Assembly: GCF_046297595.1 (NCBI RefSeq)
Contig: NZ_JBKBHT010000001.1
Span: 496,001-560,000, forward strand
Direction: 5' to 3'
DNA length: 64,000 nucleotides
From: Ferrovibrio sp046297595
Lineage (GTDB): Bacteria; Pseudomonadota; Alphaproteobacteria; Ferrovibrionales; Ferrovibrionaceae
A model generated the notes under the pieces. The model did no database searches, had not been told where the DNA came from, and saw only the letters and a list, made by a program, of their open reading frames with translations. This document shows, in pieces, positions 9,641 to 18,102 of the stretch (the first letter of the stretch is position 1; each line of letters opens with the position of its first letter). Made by a program: the position numbers and the translations under genes.

Positions 9641-10180
9641 ATGGTATGGACGGACGAGAAGGTTAAACTTCTGGTTCAATTGTGGGAATCCGGCCAGTCG
9701 ATCACCCAGATCGGCAAAGCGCTGGGCATGACCCGCAACGCCGTGGTCGGCAAGGCCCACCGCATCGGCCTGGCCAAGCGCGCTTCGCCGATCATGCGGA
9801 GCGACAAGCCGGCGCAGCCGCGACCGGCCGCCAGCCATGCCGGCCCACCAGGGGGACATGCCCCCGCGGCACTGCGCGCCCCGGCCCAGCCGAAGGCTGA
9901 ACGAGCCCCGGCGGCCGAAGGCTCGGACGGCGGCCCGGTGGCCGGCACCGGCTCGGGTTCGGGACAGCAGCTGACGGCTGCGATGCTGGCGGCATTGACG
10001 CCCAGCAGCGGCCCGCGCTGCAAATGGCCGATCGGCGATCCCAAAAGCGCCGAGTTCGATTTCTGCAGCCACGTCGCGCTGCCGGGCAAGCCTTACTGCG
10101 CCCAGCATTGCGCCATGGCTTATACGAACTGGAATCCGGAGAGCGCCGTCGAGGCCGTGAAGGCGGTCAACGCCGCCTGA
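9641..10180 (+). CDS. gcrA: GcrA cell cycle regulator
   Basis: 179-residue alphaproteobacterial cell-cycle transcription factor that recruits sigma-70 RNA polymerase to promoters with methylated GANTC. The N-terminus MVWTDEKVKLLVQLWESG through ITQIGKALGMTRNAVVGKAHR is the signature DNA-binding domain. A Pro/Ala-rich disordered linker spans about residues 52-118. The C-terminal sigma-binding domain has RCKWPIGDP, FDFCSHVALPGKPYCAQHCAMAY with a cluster of conserved Cys and His residues, and ends shortly after. The length and both ends match the family. A strong bidirectional terminator follows. Its presence implies a CcrM methylase elsewhere in the genome. Confidence 0.96.
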   Translation: MVWTDEKVKLLVQLWESGQSITQIGKALGMTRNAVVGKAHRIGLAKRASPIMRSDKPAQPRPAASHAGPPGGHAPAALRAPAQPKAERAPAAEGSDGGPVAGTGSGSGQQLTAAMLAALTPSSGPRCKWPIGDPKSAEFDFCSHVALPGKPYCAQHCAMAYTNWNPESAVEAVKAVNAA

Positions 10181-10204
10181 TACGACCAAGACGTTCCGGA
10201 TTTC

Positions 10205-10240
10205 AAAAAGCCCGGCGGATGTCATTCCGCCGGGCTTTTT
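10205..10240. terminator. Bidirectional intrinsic terminator between gcrA and convergent membrane protein gene
   Basis: A 15-bp perfect stem (10205-10219 with 10226-10240) encloses a 6-base loop. GC-rich in the middle, it has five A at the left foot and five T at the right, so it can terminate transcripts from both sides. It lies 25 bp after gcrA and ends just where the convergent gene stops. Confidence 0.92.
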
Positions 10241-10747
10241 CTATGTGGCGATCTTTTCCTGCTCCGGTCGCGAACTTTTGCCGACCCTTCTCGCCTGGGC
10301 AAGACACAGCGTCGACGCAAAGTGGCGCCACTCCCTTACGACAAAGCGACCCAGTATGATCAGGAACCCGACGGCGACAGTATCGAGCACCACGAAGGGC
10401 GGCTCCTGGGCCAACAGCGGGCCATCAGAAACGGCATGTATCAGCACCGAGACGACACCGCCGGCCGCGTAGATCGCCACGCCGACCAGATGCAGGCGGC
10501 AGAGGCTGGCGCCCAGGATGCCCAGTCCGACCGCCAATTGCAGGCCAGCTGCCGTCAGACCACGCCCCGGCGGGAGCGCTTCCAAGAAAATTATAACGCA
10601 TATCCCAAGATACAGCCCGATGGCGAACATGCTGGCACCGTGCCAGAGAAGCGAGAGGCGCCGGCTGAATACCGACGCCGCCACGCCCGCGATCAAGCCG
10701 GCCAGCACCAGGCCCCAGTTCGCCGAGTACCATAACTCGGCCAGCAT
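10241..10747 (-). CDS. Hypothetical integral membrane protein, 168 aa
   Basis: I do not recognise the family. Four or five hydrophobic helices are visible: about residues 9-28, 35-56, 66-82, 84-102 and 119-136. The first loop carries SRRLSL and the tail after residue 137 is basic (REWRHFASTLCLAQARR), which places the C-terminus in the cytoplasm. No catalytic motif is seen. It begins 7 bp after the MipA/OmpV gene stop, so the two are probably co-transcribed and linked to the same envelope-stress or antimicrobial response. The shared terminator at 10205-10240 closes the unit. Confidence 0.7.
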   Translation of the reverse strand: MLAELWYSANWGLVLAGLIAGVAASVFSRRLSLLWHGASMFAIGLYLGICVIIFLEALPPGRGLTAAGLQLAVGLGILGASLCRLHLVGVAIYAAGGVVSVLIHAVSDGPLLAQEPPFVVLDTVAVGFLIILGRFVVREWRHFASTLCLAQARRVGKSSRPEQEKIAT

Positions 10748-10754
10748 GACGGCC

Positions 10755-11606
10755 TCAGAACTTGTAACTGAGGAACAGACCGGTCATCAGCTGATCCGGC
10801 GAACCGCGATCTTCCACCAGCGGGCTGTCGGCCGCATCGCCCAGCAGGCGCTTGTAGCCCAGCCGCCCGGTCAGCCCCCAATGCTGCGTGAGGCTGTAAT
10901 CTAGATCGAGCGTCAGGCCGACATCCTTGATCCCGCCTTCGGCCTGAAACCGGCGCATGCCGCTGCGCTGGGATTGCAATGCCGTCACGCCGAAGAAGGT
11001 TTCGGTGTAATCGTCACTGGCCCAGGTGGTTGAAAGCTCGGCCCGCGCACGCAGCTTTGGTCCGAAGCTGTGGCGATAGCCGCCGGCAAACTTGGCCGTC
11101 AGCCCATCATGGGCACTGCTGACATCCTGGAACACCGTCACACCTGCCGACCATGGCCCGGCGCTGTAATTCAGGAATGCACCAAGCTCGGCCCCGGAAT
11201 CGATATCGCCCATGCCGCGCAGATCGTCGTTGTCGTCCTCGTCGCGGCCCATCTGGTAGCGCACCAGCGGGCCGAGCTGCAGTTTGTCGGTCGGGCGCGG
11301 TCCCTGCCAGGTGAAGGCATTGACGCCCAGGCTGGGTCCACGCAGGAAGACCAGGTCCCTGTAACTGATCGAGATCAAGGGCAAAGGCGCTACTTCATAA
11401 TCGTCGCTGCCCTCGTAATCCGGCTGATAGAGCGCGCCCGCCCCAAGCCGGATATCCCAATCCTTCTCGCCAACCGCCGAACCCTGCGAAGCGGTCGCGG
11501 ATTTGCTCACCGGCTGCTGGGCCTGGGCCACGACCGGCGGAACCAGAACAAGGCCTGCCACAATGGCAAAGGGTTGCAAAACACTGAAGGAATAAGACGT
11601 TTTCAT
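10755..11606 (-). CDS. MipA/OmpV family outer-membrane protein
   Basis: 283-residue predicted outer-membrane beta-barrel. The N-terminus has a signal peptide (hydrophobic core about residues 10-28, cleavage near AQA-QQP). The mature part has the family opening WDIRLGAGALYQPDYEGSDDYE and alternating amphipathic strands, and ends in the barrel-targeting aromatic residue (LFLSYKF). MipA in E. coli is a scaffold for murein hydrolase MltA, and OmpV-like proteins have been tied to osmotic or antimicrobial responses; the role here is unproven. The start MKTSYSF was chosen for its proper signal peptide. It is divergent from the two-component operon at 11777, which is its likely regulator. Confidence 0.88.
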   Translation of the reverse strand: MKTSYSFSVLQPFAIVAGLVLVPPVVAQAQQPVSKSATASQGSAVGEKDWDIRLGAGALYQPDYEGSDDYEVAPLPLISISYRDLVFLRGPSLGVNAFTWQGPRPTDKLQLGPLVRYQMGRDEDDNDDLRGMGDIDSGAELGAFLNYSAGPWSAGVTVFQDVSSAHDGLTAKFAGGYRHSFGPKLRARAELSTTWASDDYTETFFGVTALQSQRSGMRRFQAEGGIKDVGLTLDLDYSLTQHWGLTGRLGYKRLLGDAADSPLVEDRGSPDQLMTGLFLSYKF

Positions 11607-11718
11607 GATTGGACCACTCATTTTTCATCGAGTCAGGGGAGGAAACGCCGCCACCCTACACGGCTGGCAGGCCCGGTTCGTGTCGTCGTCGTATCGATAT
11701 ATTTCAGTTTGTTGCAAA

Positions 11719-11740
11719 AATCCGGGTTGGCGCCCGGATT
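11719..11740. repeat. Inverted repeat in mipA / response-regulator divergent promoter
   Basis: AATCCGGG (11719-11726) and CCCGGATT (11733-11740) form a perfect 8-bp palindrome with a 6-base spacer. It lies 37 bp before the regulator start and about 110 bp from the divergent MipA/OmpV gene. The position and symmetry suit an operator for a dimeric OmpR-type regulator, which would allow autoregulation; the protein that binds it is unknown. Confidence 0.45.
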
Positions 11741-11776
11741 CTATTACTATGGCGCAAACATGACCGGAGACGTGCT

Positions 11777-12514
11777 TTGACTGCCCCAGCCAACATTCAT
11801 GTGCTGATCGTGGACGACGACCATCGCATTCGCGCCATGCTGGCGCGCTTCCTGGCCGATCATGGCCTGCGGGTCAGCCAGGCCGGCGATGGCCGGCAAA
11901 TGTTCGCCATCTGCGAAGACAGCCGGATCGACGTGATCGTGCTCGACATCATGATGCCGGGCGAAGACGGCCTGTCGCTCTGCCGCCGCATGCGCGCACA
12001 AAGCGCCGTGCCGATTATCCTCCTGACGGCGATGACGGGCGATACTGATCGCATCATCGGCCTTGAGATCGGCGCGGACGATTATGTGGTCAAACCGTTC
12101 AACCCGCGCGAGCTGCTGGCCCGCATCCGCGCCGTCACCCGGCGCCTGGGTGCCAGCAGCATCAACGCCAAACGTGCGGTGGCCTGTTATGAATTCGGCG
12201 GATGGCAACTCAATGCCAGCCGACGGACGCTGACCTCACCCGACAAAACCCTGACCGAGCTCACCAGCGGCGAGTTTGATCTGCTGCTGGCCTTCCTGGA
12301 ACATCCCCAGCGGGTGCTGAGCCGGGACCAGTTGCTCGACCTTGCCCATGGTCGCGCCAACCAGGCCTATGACCGCAGCATCGATGTGCAGATCAGCCGC
12401 CTGCGCCGCAAGATCGAGACCGATCCCCAGGACCCGGCCTTCATAAAAACCATCCGCAACGAGGGGTATTTCTTCACGGCGGCGGTAACTCCGGTCGAGG
12501 ATACCGCGGCATGA
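11777..12514 (+). CDS. OmpR-family response regulator
   Basis: 245-residue regulator. The receiver domain (about 1-120) shows HVLIVDDDHRIRAML, the phospho-acceptor Asp in VIVLDIMMPGEDGLS, IILLTAMTGDTD and the Lys in DYVVKPFNPRELLARI. The winged-helix effector (about 140-240) includes LTSGEFDLLLAFLEHPQRVL and RSIDVQISRLRRKIE, typical of OmpR/PhoB proteins. The start is taken as a TTG at 11777 because GGAGA lies 6 nt upstream and the receiver begins within a few residues; the open frame further upstream is unrelated. The gene overlaps its kinase by ATGA. The divergent MipA/OmpV gene is the obvious candidate target. Confidence 0.93.
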   Translation: MTAPANIHVLIVDDDHRIRAMLARFLADHGLRVSQAGDGRQMFAICEDSRIDVIVLDIMMPGEDGLSLCRRMRAQSAVPIILLTAMTGDTDRIIGLEIGADDYVVKPFNPRELLARIRAVTRRLGASSINAKRAVACYEFGGWQLNASRRTLTSPDKTLTELTSGEFDLLLAFLEHPQRVLSRDQLLDLAHGRANQAYDRSIDVQISRLRRKIETDPQDPAFIKTIRNEGYFFTAAVTPVEDTAA

Positions 12515-13935
12515 TCATTCCGTTCTGGTCGCGGCTGCGCCTGGCGCCGCGCATCGTGTTGGTCATCATCGGTGCCCTGCTGGCAATGAAGGCCGTGGAC
12601 AAGGCCATGCCGCTGGTGATCCGCCCGCCCGAAGCCATGTTCTTCGATCGCGACTGGCTGCTGGCCACCCTGCAGGACATCCGCGACCGCAGCATCACGG
12701 CGCCGGCCGCCGAACGGCCGGCGCTGCTGCGGGATCTTCCAGTGCGGCAATGGCTGGATATAACGCTGCTGAGCAGTCCGCCGGATTTCCGTCATTCCGA
12801 GCGCGAAGGCGGGTTCACCGACCTCCACCGGCGGATCACCGACCGGCTCGGCCTGACGCCACAGGATGTGCTGCTGAAGGCGGACGAGCCGGACGATCCC
12901 GAATATTCCCCGCGCCCGCTGGTCATCATCCTGCCGCCGCTGCCAACGGTTATCATGGATGTCTTCGATGACCGAAGTGCCAACATGCTGAGCAGCGATC
13001 TGCGCATCGCCTTCCGCATCGGGCCCCAGGAAGACTGGCTGGTGGTGACACCAAAAAGCGACGGACAGGAGATCGTGCGCATGACCCGCAACGTGGCCCT
13101 GCCATTGCTCGCCGTGGTGCTGATCGGCCTGCTGTCGGTCTGGGTGGCGCGCGGCATCGTCAAGCCGCTGGATGACCTGGCGGAAGCCGCCGAGAAGCTG
13201 GGTCGCGACCGCGAGCCTCGCCTGGTCGGCAGCTTCAATGCGCCCGAGCTTCAGGCCATCGGCAATTCATTCAATGCCATGCAGCTGCGGCTGAAGCGGT
13301 TCGTCGACGACAGGCTGCAGATGATCGCAGCGATCAGCCATGATCTGCGCACGCCACTCACCCGTCTTCGCCTGTTTGCGGAATACCTTCCCGATCCCGA
13401 CCAGCGCCGGCAGGTGATGTCCGATATCGCCGAGATGGAGGCGATGATGAGCGCGACACTGACTTTCGCCAGTACCCAGCTGAAGGACGAGCCCCGCAGT
13501 CCCAGCGATCTGGCCGCCATGCTGATCAGCCTGTGCGATACCGCCGCCGATGCGGGCTGCATGGTCGCCTACGAGGGGCCGGATCACGCCCGGCTGGTCT
13601 ATCGGCCTGTTGCCATGCGGCGCGCCTTCGCCAACCTGATCGACAATGGCTGCAAATTCGGCAGCCATGTCTGGGTGCGCCTGCGGGAAACCCCGGATGC
13701 CTTCGTCATTACGGTCAGCGACGACGGCCCCGGCATTCCGCCGGATCAGTTCGAGAATGCCTTCCGGCCTTTCGTGCGGCTGGAATCGTCACGCAACCGC
13801 GATACCGGCGGCACCGGGCTTGGCCTGACCATCGCCCAGGACATCATCCTGACCCATGACGGCGATATCATGCTTTCGGCGGCACCGGATACAAATGGCC
13901 TGGTGGTGACTGTGACGCTGCCGCGACAGGGATAG
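12511..13935 (+). CDS. EnvZ-like sensor histidine kinase
   Basis: 474-residue inner-membrane kinase, partner of the overlapping response regulator. The first transmembrane helix spans about residues 13-28 and the second about 192-212, enclosing a periplasmic sensor of about 160 residues with no recognised fold. A HAMP domain follows (VARGIVKPLDDLAEAAEKL). The dimerisation helix has the H-box AAISHDLRTPLTRLRLFAE with the phospho-accepting His. The ATP-binding domain has LIDNGCKFG (N box), VSDDGPGIPPDQ (G1), FRPFVRLESSR (F box) and GGTGLGLTIAQDI (G2). All catalytic motifs are intact. The signal sensed is unknown. Confidence 0.93.
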   Translation: MIIPFWSRLRLAPRIVLVIIGALLAMKAVDKAMPLVIRPPEAMFFDRDWLLATLQDIRDRSITAPAAERPALLRDLPVRQWLDITLLSSPPDFRHSEREGGFTDLHRRITDRLGLTPQDVLLKADEPDDPEYSPRPLVIILPPLPTVIMDVFDDRSANMLSSDLRIAFRIGPQEDWLVVTPKSDGQEIVRMTRNVALPLLAVVLIGLLSVWVARGIVKPLDDLAEAAEKLGRDREPRLVGSFNAPELQAIGNSFNAMQLRLKRFVDDRLQMIAAISHDLRTPLTRLRLFAEYLPDPDQRRQVMSDIAEMEAMMSATLTFASTQLKDEPRSPSDLAAMLISLCDTAADAGCMVAYEGPDHARLVYRPVAMRRAFANLIDNGCKFGSHVWVRLRETPDAFVITVSDDGPGIPPDQFENAFRPFVRLESSRNRDTGGTGLGLTIAQDIILTHDGDIMLSAAPDTNGLVVTVTLPRQG

Positions 13936-13954
13936 GCCCGCAACTGCCTGCAGC

Positions 13955-14818
13955 TCAGTCTTCCAGCAGCCGCTTGGGATGCAGGCCGTTCACGAAGCCC
14001 ATGAAGGGCGGATGGATGCTGTAGCCCAGCATGCGGCGGATATGCTCGCTGCACTGTTTCACCCGCTCGCGCGAGACCGACAGGCTGAAATTCTCCTGTT
14101 GCCGGCACCAAGGTGCGCAATACTGCGCGGTGACGCAGAGCCGGCCGGCCGCCGAGCGGTTGGCGCCGCCGCCATGCCATGTCGTGCCGAGGAACAGCAG
14201 CACCGAGCCTTTCGGCATCACCGCCGGAATGGCGCTGGCGAGATCGGCTTCAGCCGGCGCGCGGTCGGGCCACAGATGGCTACCCGGCAACACCACCGTG
14301 GCGCCGTTCTCGGCCGTGAAATCGTCGATGGCCATGATGGTGGCCGCACCAAGGGCCGGACGCGGGCGCGGCCAGGGATAAAACGCATCGTCGTGATGCA
14401 GCGGCTGCGCCGCCTCGCCCGGCAGGATGTTGATCGCCTGCAACTGCGACAGCAGGTAATTCGGCTCCAGCACGCGATCCAGCAGGGCCAGTATGAGCGG
14501 GTGCTCGACCAGCGGATTGCAGATGAAGGTCTTCTCGATCACGGCATAAAGCCGCTGGGTACCGAAGCCCTCGAAATTGTTGCGCCCCAGATATTTGCCG
14601 AACAGCGGCATCAGCTCGGCGCGGATCGCCTCGACATCATCATCGGAAAACAGCTGCGGCAGGATCACGTAGCCGTCACGCTGCAAAGCGGCAAACAGCG
14701 CATCGACCAGCACCTGATCGGCCTGTTCCTGGCTGCCGGCGGTGGATCGGTATTTGCGCGCCAGTTCGGCGCGGAAATACGCCTGCATGTCGTTTACGAC
14801 GGTTACGGTCTTGGTCAT
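13955..14818 (-). CDS. Phytanoyl-CoA dioxygenase (PhyH) family protein, second copy
   Basis: 287-residue Fe(II)/2-oxoglutarate oxygenase. The HxD iron ligands are in PLHHDDAFYPW and the distal His is in TTWHGGGANRSAAGR, whose Arg is in place to bind 2-oxoglutarate. TVVLPGSHLWP is the typical strand before it. It is only distantly like the copy at 8601-9488, so this is not a recent duplication. The start MTKTVTVV is preceded by AAAGGAAG at good spacing. It points away from the chlorite dismutase-like gene, and the spacer between them holds a short palindrome. The gene ends 19 bp from the convergent histidine kinase. The substrate is unknown. Confidence 0.87.
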   Translation of the reverse strand: MTKTVTVVNDMQAYFRAELARKYRSTAGSQEQADQVLVDALFAALQRDGYVILPQLFSDDDVEAIRAELMPLFGKYLGRNNFEGFGTQRLYAVIEKTFICNPLVEHPLILALLDRVLEPNYLLSQLQAINILPGEAAQPLHHDDAFYPWPRPRPALGAATIMAIDDFTAENGATVVLPGSHLWPDRAPAEADLASAIPAVMPKGSVLLFLGTTWHGGGANRSAAGRLCVTAQYCAPWCRQQENFSLSVSRERVKQCSEHIRRMLGYSIHPPFMGFVNGLHPKRLLED

Positions 14819-14872
14819 CGCGCTTCCTTTCAGAATGATCACGCTGTCGGGTGCGCATTCGTCGAGCAACCT

Positions 14873-14887
14873 GCCTATGCAATAGGC
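14873..14887. repeat. Palindrome in PhyH / chlorite dismutase divergent spacer
   Basis: GCCTAT and ATAGGC flank a 3-base centre (GCA), making a 15-bp inverted repeat about 55 bp upstream of the dioxygenase start and 63 bp upstream of the chlorite dismutase-like start. The same spacer also has two CAATTG hexamers. These could be operator half-sites for a shared repressor; no regulator gene is adjacent. Confidence 0.35.
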
Positions 14888-14949
14888 GCCGCCACGCCCC
14901 AGTGAAGCGTCTCAATTGCCATAGCGCAAGAAACAATTGAACCGAGGCG

Positions 14950-15528
14950 ATGCCTGTCGATACCATACGCGCCATGCTCAGCCCGCTTCACGTGACATTC
15001 ATCGCCGGAACCTCAGGCCCATGGCGGATCGACCGCATCAATGCAGTGATCGGAGAAAGCCTGGCCGCAGCGGACGCACTGACAGTGATAGAGGGCAACG
15101 ATCCAGCAGCCGATGCTGGGACAGCATGGATGCTGCGGGGCTTTACCAGCAATACGCGATACACCACGCGCCTGGAAACCGCTTCCCTCACGGCGCGGCA
15201 GCAGGGCCTGGGCCGTCCAGCATCGACCCGGGCAGCTCTGATTCCAATACGAAAATCCGAGGCCTGGTGGACTTTGGCGCAAGATGAGCGCCGCGAAATC
15301 TTTGAAGCCCAGTCCAAACACATCGAGATCGGACAGGAATACCTGCCCGGTATAGCGCGCCGTCTGCACCATTGCCGCGATCTGGGCGGCGATTTCGATT
15401 TCCTGACCTGGTTTGAATTCGCCCCCGGCGACGACAGCGCGTTCGAGATGCTACTCGAGCGTCTGCGGCAAAGCCCGGAATGGAACTATGTCGAGCGAGA
15501 GGTCGACATTCGACTCACCCGGGCCTAA
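14950..15528 (+). CDS. cld: Short-type chlorite dismutase-like heme protein
   Basis: 192-residue protein that closely follows the short, dimeric clade of chlorite dismutases such as the Nitrobacter winogradskyi enzyme, which turn chlorite into chloride and O2. The match runs from AVIGESL through AALIPIRKSEAWW and DERREIFE to LTWFEF and EREVDIRLTR. His124 in SKHIEIG fits the proximal heme ligand, and Arg137 in PGIARRLHH lies 13 residues later, as does the distal catalytic Arg in that enzyme. Both active-site residues are thus conserved, which separates it from HemQ-type coproheme decarboxylases that lack this Arg. There is no signal peptide, so it is cytoplasmic. A start eight codons later is possible. 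No chlorate or perchlorate reductase genes are nearby, so the true substrate is open. Confidence 0.85.
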   Translation: MPVDTIRAMLSPLHVTFIAGTSGPWRIDRINAVIGESLAAADALTVIEGNDPAADAGTAWMLRGFTSNTRYTTRLETASLTARQQGLGRPASTRAALIPIRKSEAWWTLAQDERREIFEAQSKHIEIGQEYLPGIARRLHHCRDLGGDFDFLTWFEFAPGDDSAFEMLLERLRQSPEWNYVEREVDIRLTRA

Positions 15529-15595
15529 TCCGACGTAATTCCGTTACTCTCGCAGCCGGCACGTTCAGATTCCAACCCCTGTTTCTGTTCCGTCT

Positions 15596-16723
15596 TCAAT
15601 CGCTGAGGGCGGCGAAGCGGCGCTGGTGATGGTCGGCATGGCCGAACAGGGTGTCGATGGTCATCAGCCGCTTCATGTAATGGCCGACATTCAGCTCATC
15701 GGTCATGCCCATGCCGCCATGTAGCTGCACGGCCTGCTGGCCCACGAAACGGCCCGAGCGGCCGGTCTGCACCTTGGCGGCAGCGGCGGCCTTGGCGCGC
15801 TCCTTCGCCGGCGCATCCATCTTCAGGTTGGCGAGCAGCGAGAGCGAACGGGCGCTTTCCAGCTGCATCATCATGTCGACCAGGCGATGCTGGATCACCT
15901 GGAAATCGCCGATCGGCCGGCCGAACTGCTTGCGCGTCTTGGCATAGGCCAGCGTGGTTTCGTGCAGGGCGGCCATGGCGCCGACCGCCTCGGCCGACAG
16001 ATAGCCAATCGCCTGGTCAACCACCTTCTCCACGGCCGGCAACGCGCCGGCCGGATCGCCCAGCACCGCGACGGCCGGCGCCTTCTCGAAAGCGATGTCG
16101 GATGCGCGGCCGTTATCCACGGTGCGGTAATCCTGCCGCGACACGCCGGCGCCATTGGCATCCACCACAAACAGGCCCAGGCCCGTCTCGTCGGCATCAT
16201 TGCCCGCCGTGCGCGCCAGTACGACCAGCTTGCTGGCGCTGGGGGCATCGCGCACCACGATCTTCTTGCCGCTGATGACCCAGCCGCCGCCGTCCTTCAC
16301 GGCCTTGGTGCGCACTTCATTCAGCGCGAAACGGCCGCCATGCTCGGCGAAGGCAAAGGCCCATTTCTGTTTGCCCTCGGCGATCTGCGGCAGGTATTCG
16401 GCCTGCTGCTTCGCGTCGCCGGCCGCCATGACCAGGCCGGCGCCCAGGATCACGGTGGAGAAATACGGCTCGGCCACCAGATGGCGACCAAAACGTTCGG
16501 CCAGCAGCATGGTGTCGACGCTGCCGCCGCCCAGACCGCCATGATCCTCGGGCAGCGGGATGCACAGCCAGCCCAGCTCGGCCATGGTCTGCCAGTTTTC
16601 CTCCGCATAGCCCAGATCGGTCTTCACCAGTTTGCGCCAGCGGTCGAAATCGTATTTGTCCTGCAGCCAGCTTTCCACGCTGTCGGCCAGCAGCTTCTGT
16701 TCTTCGGACAGATTGAAATCCAT
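15596..16723 (-). CDS. Acyl-CoA dehydrogenase, PimD-like small subunit
   Basis: 375-residue FAD enzyme for the first oxidation of acyl-CoA beta-oxidation. N-terminal helices start MDFNLSEEQKLLADSVESWL, the middle domain includes GKQKWAFAFAEHGGRF, and the C-terminus has the family signature VQLHGGMGMTDELNVGHYMKR. The order and sizes (375 plus 396 aa, adjacent, same strand) match PimD/PimC of the Rhodopseudomonas palustris pimelate operon, where two subunits form one dehydrogenase for medium or dicarboxylic acyl-CoAs. It starts 36 bp after the large-subunit gene. Substrate assignment to dicarboxylates is by analogy only. Confidence 0.9.
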   Translation of the reverse strand: MDFNLSEEQKLLADSVESWLQDKYDFDRWRKLVKTDLGYAEENWQTMAELGWLCIPLPEDHGGLGGGSVDTMLLAERFGRHLVAEPYFSTVILGAGLVMAAGDAKQQAEYLPQIAEGKQKWAFAFAEHGGRFALNEVRTKAVKDGGGWVISGKKIVVRDAPSASKLVVLARTAGNDADETGLGLFVVDANGAGVSRQDYRTVDNGRASDIAFEKAPAVAVLGDPAGALPAVEKVVDQAIGYLSAEAVGAMAALHETTLAYAKTRKQFGRPIGDFQVIQHRLVDMMMQLESARSLSLLANLKMDAPAKERAKAAAAAKVQTGRSGRFVGQQAVQLHGGMGMTDELNVGHYMKRLMTIDTLFGHADHHQRRFAALSD

Positions 16724-16759
16724 TGTCTCGTTCTTCCCTGCTTCAGAATTCCGTTTGCG

Positions 16760-17950
16760 TTACAAGCCCAGCACCATCTTGGCGATGATGTTGCGCTGAA
16801 TCTCGTTTGAGCCGCCATAGATCGTGGTGGCGCGGTTATAGAGGAAGGCTTCCATGCGGCCCTGCGCGTAATCGGGGCCGACGGGCGGCTGGTTGGAGCC
16901 ATCCGGCCGGTGTTCGTAGGGATTGGCGTAGTAACCCAGCGCCTCGCAGGCCAGTTCCGTGATGGTCTGCTGAATCTCCGAACCGCGGATTTTCAGCATG
17001 CTGGCTTCCGGCCCCACGCCCTTGCCCGCCGTCTCGGCCGCCAGCACACGCAGGTTGGTGTATTCCAGTGCCATCAGTTCGATCTCGACGGCGGCCACCT
17101 TGGCGCGGAAGCTGGCTTCCTCGATCAACGGGGCCCCGAAAGCCTGTTCGGCACGGGCGATTTCCTTAAGGCGGCGCAGGCGCTGCTTGGAGGTCGAGAC
17201 TTCGGCGATGGTGGTACGCTCGTTACCCAGCAGGAACTTAGCATAGGTCCAGCCCTTGCCTTCCTTGCCGATCAGATTGCTCTTGGGCACACGCACATTG
17301 TCGAGGAACACCTCGTTCACACCATGGCCTTCATCGATGGAGATGATCGGCCGCACGGTGATGCCGGGCGTGTTCATGTCGATCAGCAGGAAGGAAATAC
17401 CCTCCTGCGGCTTGGCGTTCGGATCGGTGCGCACCAAGCAGAACATCATGTTCGCGTAATGCGCCTGGGTGGTCCAGATCTTGTGGCCATTAACCACGTA
17501 ATGGTCGCCGTCGCTTTCGGCCTTGGTGCGCAGGCTGGCGAGATCGGAACCTGAACCCGGTTCGGAATAGCCCTGGCACCACCAGTCGTCCATATTGAGG
17601 ATGCGCGGCAGGTAGCGCTTCTTCTGTTCCTCGGTGCCAAAGGTGTAGATCACCGGCCCCACCATGGCGATGCCGAAGGGCAGCAAAGGCGGCGCATCGG
17701 CGGCGGCGCATTCCTCGTCGAAGATATAGCGCTGGATCAGCGTCCAGCCCGGACCGCCATATTCCTTGGGCCAGCCTGGCGCGCCCCAGCCGCGCTGGTT
17801 GAGTATGCGGTGCCAGGTGACGAAATCCTCGCGGCCCAGATGGGTCATGCGGCGGGTCTTCTCGGCCAGCGCTGGCGGCAGGCTGTCGCGGATGAAGCCG
17901 CGCACCTCTTCCCGGAAAGCGCGTTCCTCGGCCGTGAATTCGAGATCCAT
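16760..17950 (-). CDS. Acyl-CoA dehydrogenase, PimC-like large subunit
   Basis: 396-residue acyl-CoA dehydrogenase. It opens with MDLEFTAEERAFREEVRGFI and GWGAPGWPKEYGGPGW. Its FAD/substrate region is GYSEPGSGSDLASLRTKAE followed by GHKIWTTQAHYANMMFCLVR, and it ends with the typical GGSNEIQRNIIAKMVLGL. GGGAGAG lies 9 nt before the chosen ATG at 17950; the frame extends upstream but without family similarity. The gene leads a two-gene unit with the PimD-like subunit. It is divergent from the PaaI thioesterase gene with a spacer of about 150 bp that probably holds both promoters. Electrons would pass to ETF. Confidence 0.92.
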   Translation of the reverse strand: MDLEFTAEERAFREEVRGFIRDSLPPALAEKTRRMTHLGREDFVTWHRILNQRGWGAPGWPKEYGGPGWTLIQRYIFDEECAAADAPPLLPFGIAMVGPVIYTFGTEEQKKRYLPRILNMDDWWCQGYSEPGSGSDLASLRTKAESDGDHYVVNGHKIWTTQAHYANMMFCLVRTDPNAKPQEGISFLLIDMNTPGITVRPIISIDEGHGVNEVFLDNVRVPKSNLIGKEGKGWTYAKFLLGNERTTIAEVSTSKQRLRRLKEIARAEQAFGAPLIEEASFRAKVAAVEIELMALEYTNLRVLAAETAGKGVGPEASMLKIRGSEIQQTITELACEALGYYANPYEHRPDGSNQPPVGPDYAQGRMEAFLYNRATTIYGGSNEIQRNIIAKMVLGL

Positions 17951-18102
17951 GGCGTTTCTCTCCCTCAAATCGGGCAAGAGGTTAGGACCGGCATTCGCGC
18001 TGCGCAAGCTGTGACGCAGGGTAAACCCCGCAGGAAGGCTTGCATGGACTCGACCTCTCCTGCTCAATCGCAGCGCATGCATACAAAACGGACAGATTCG
18101 CG

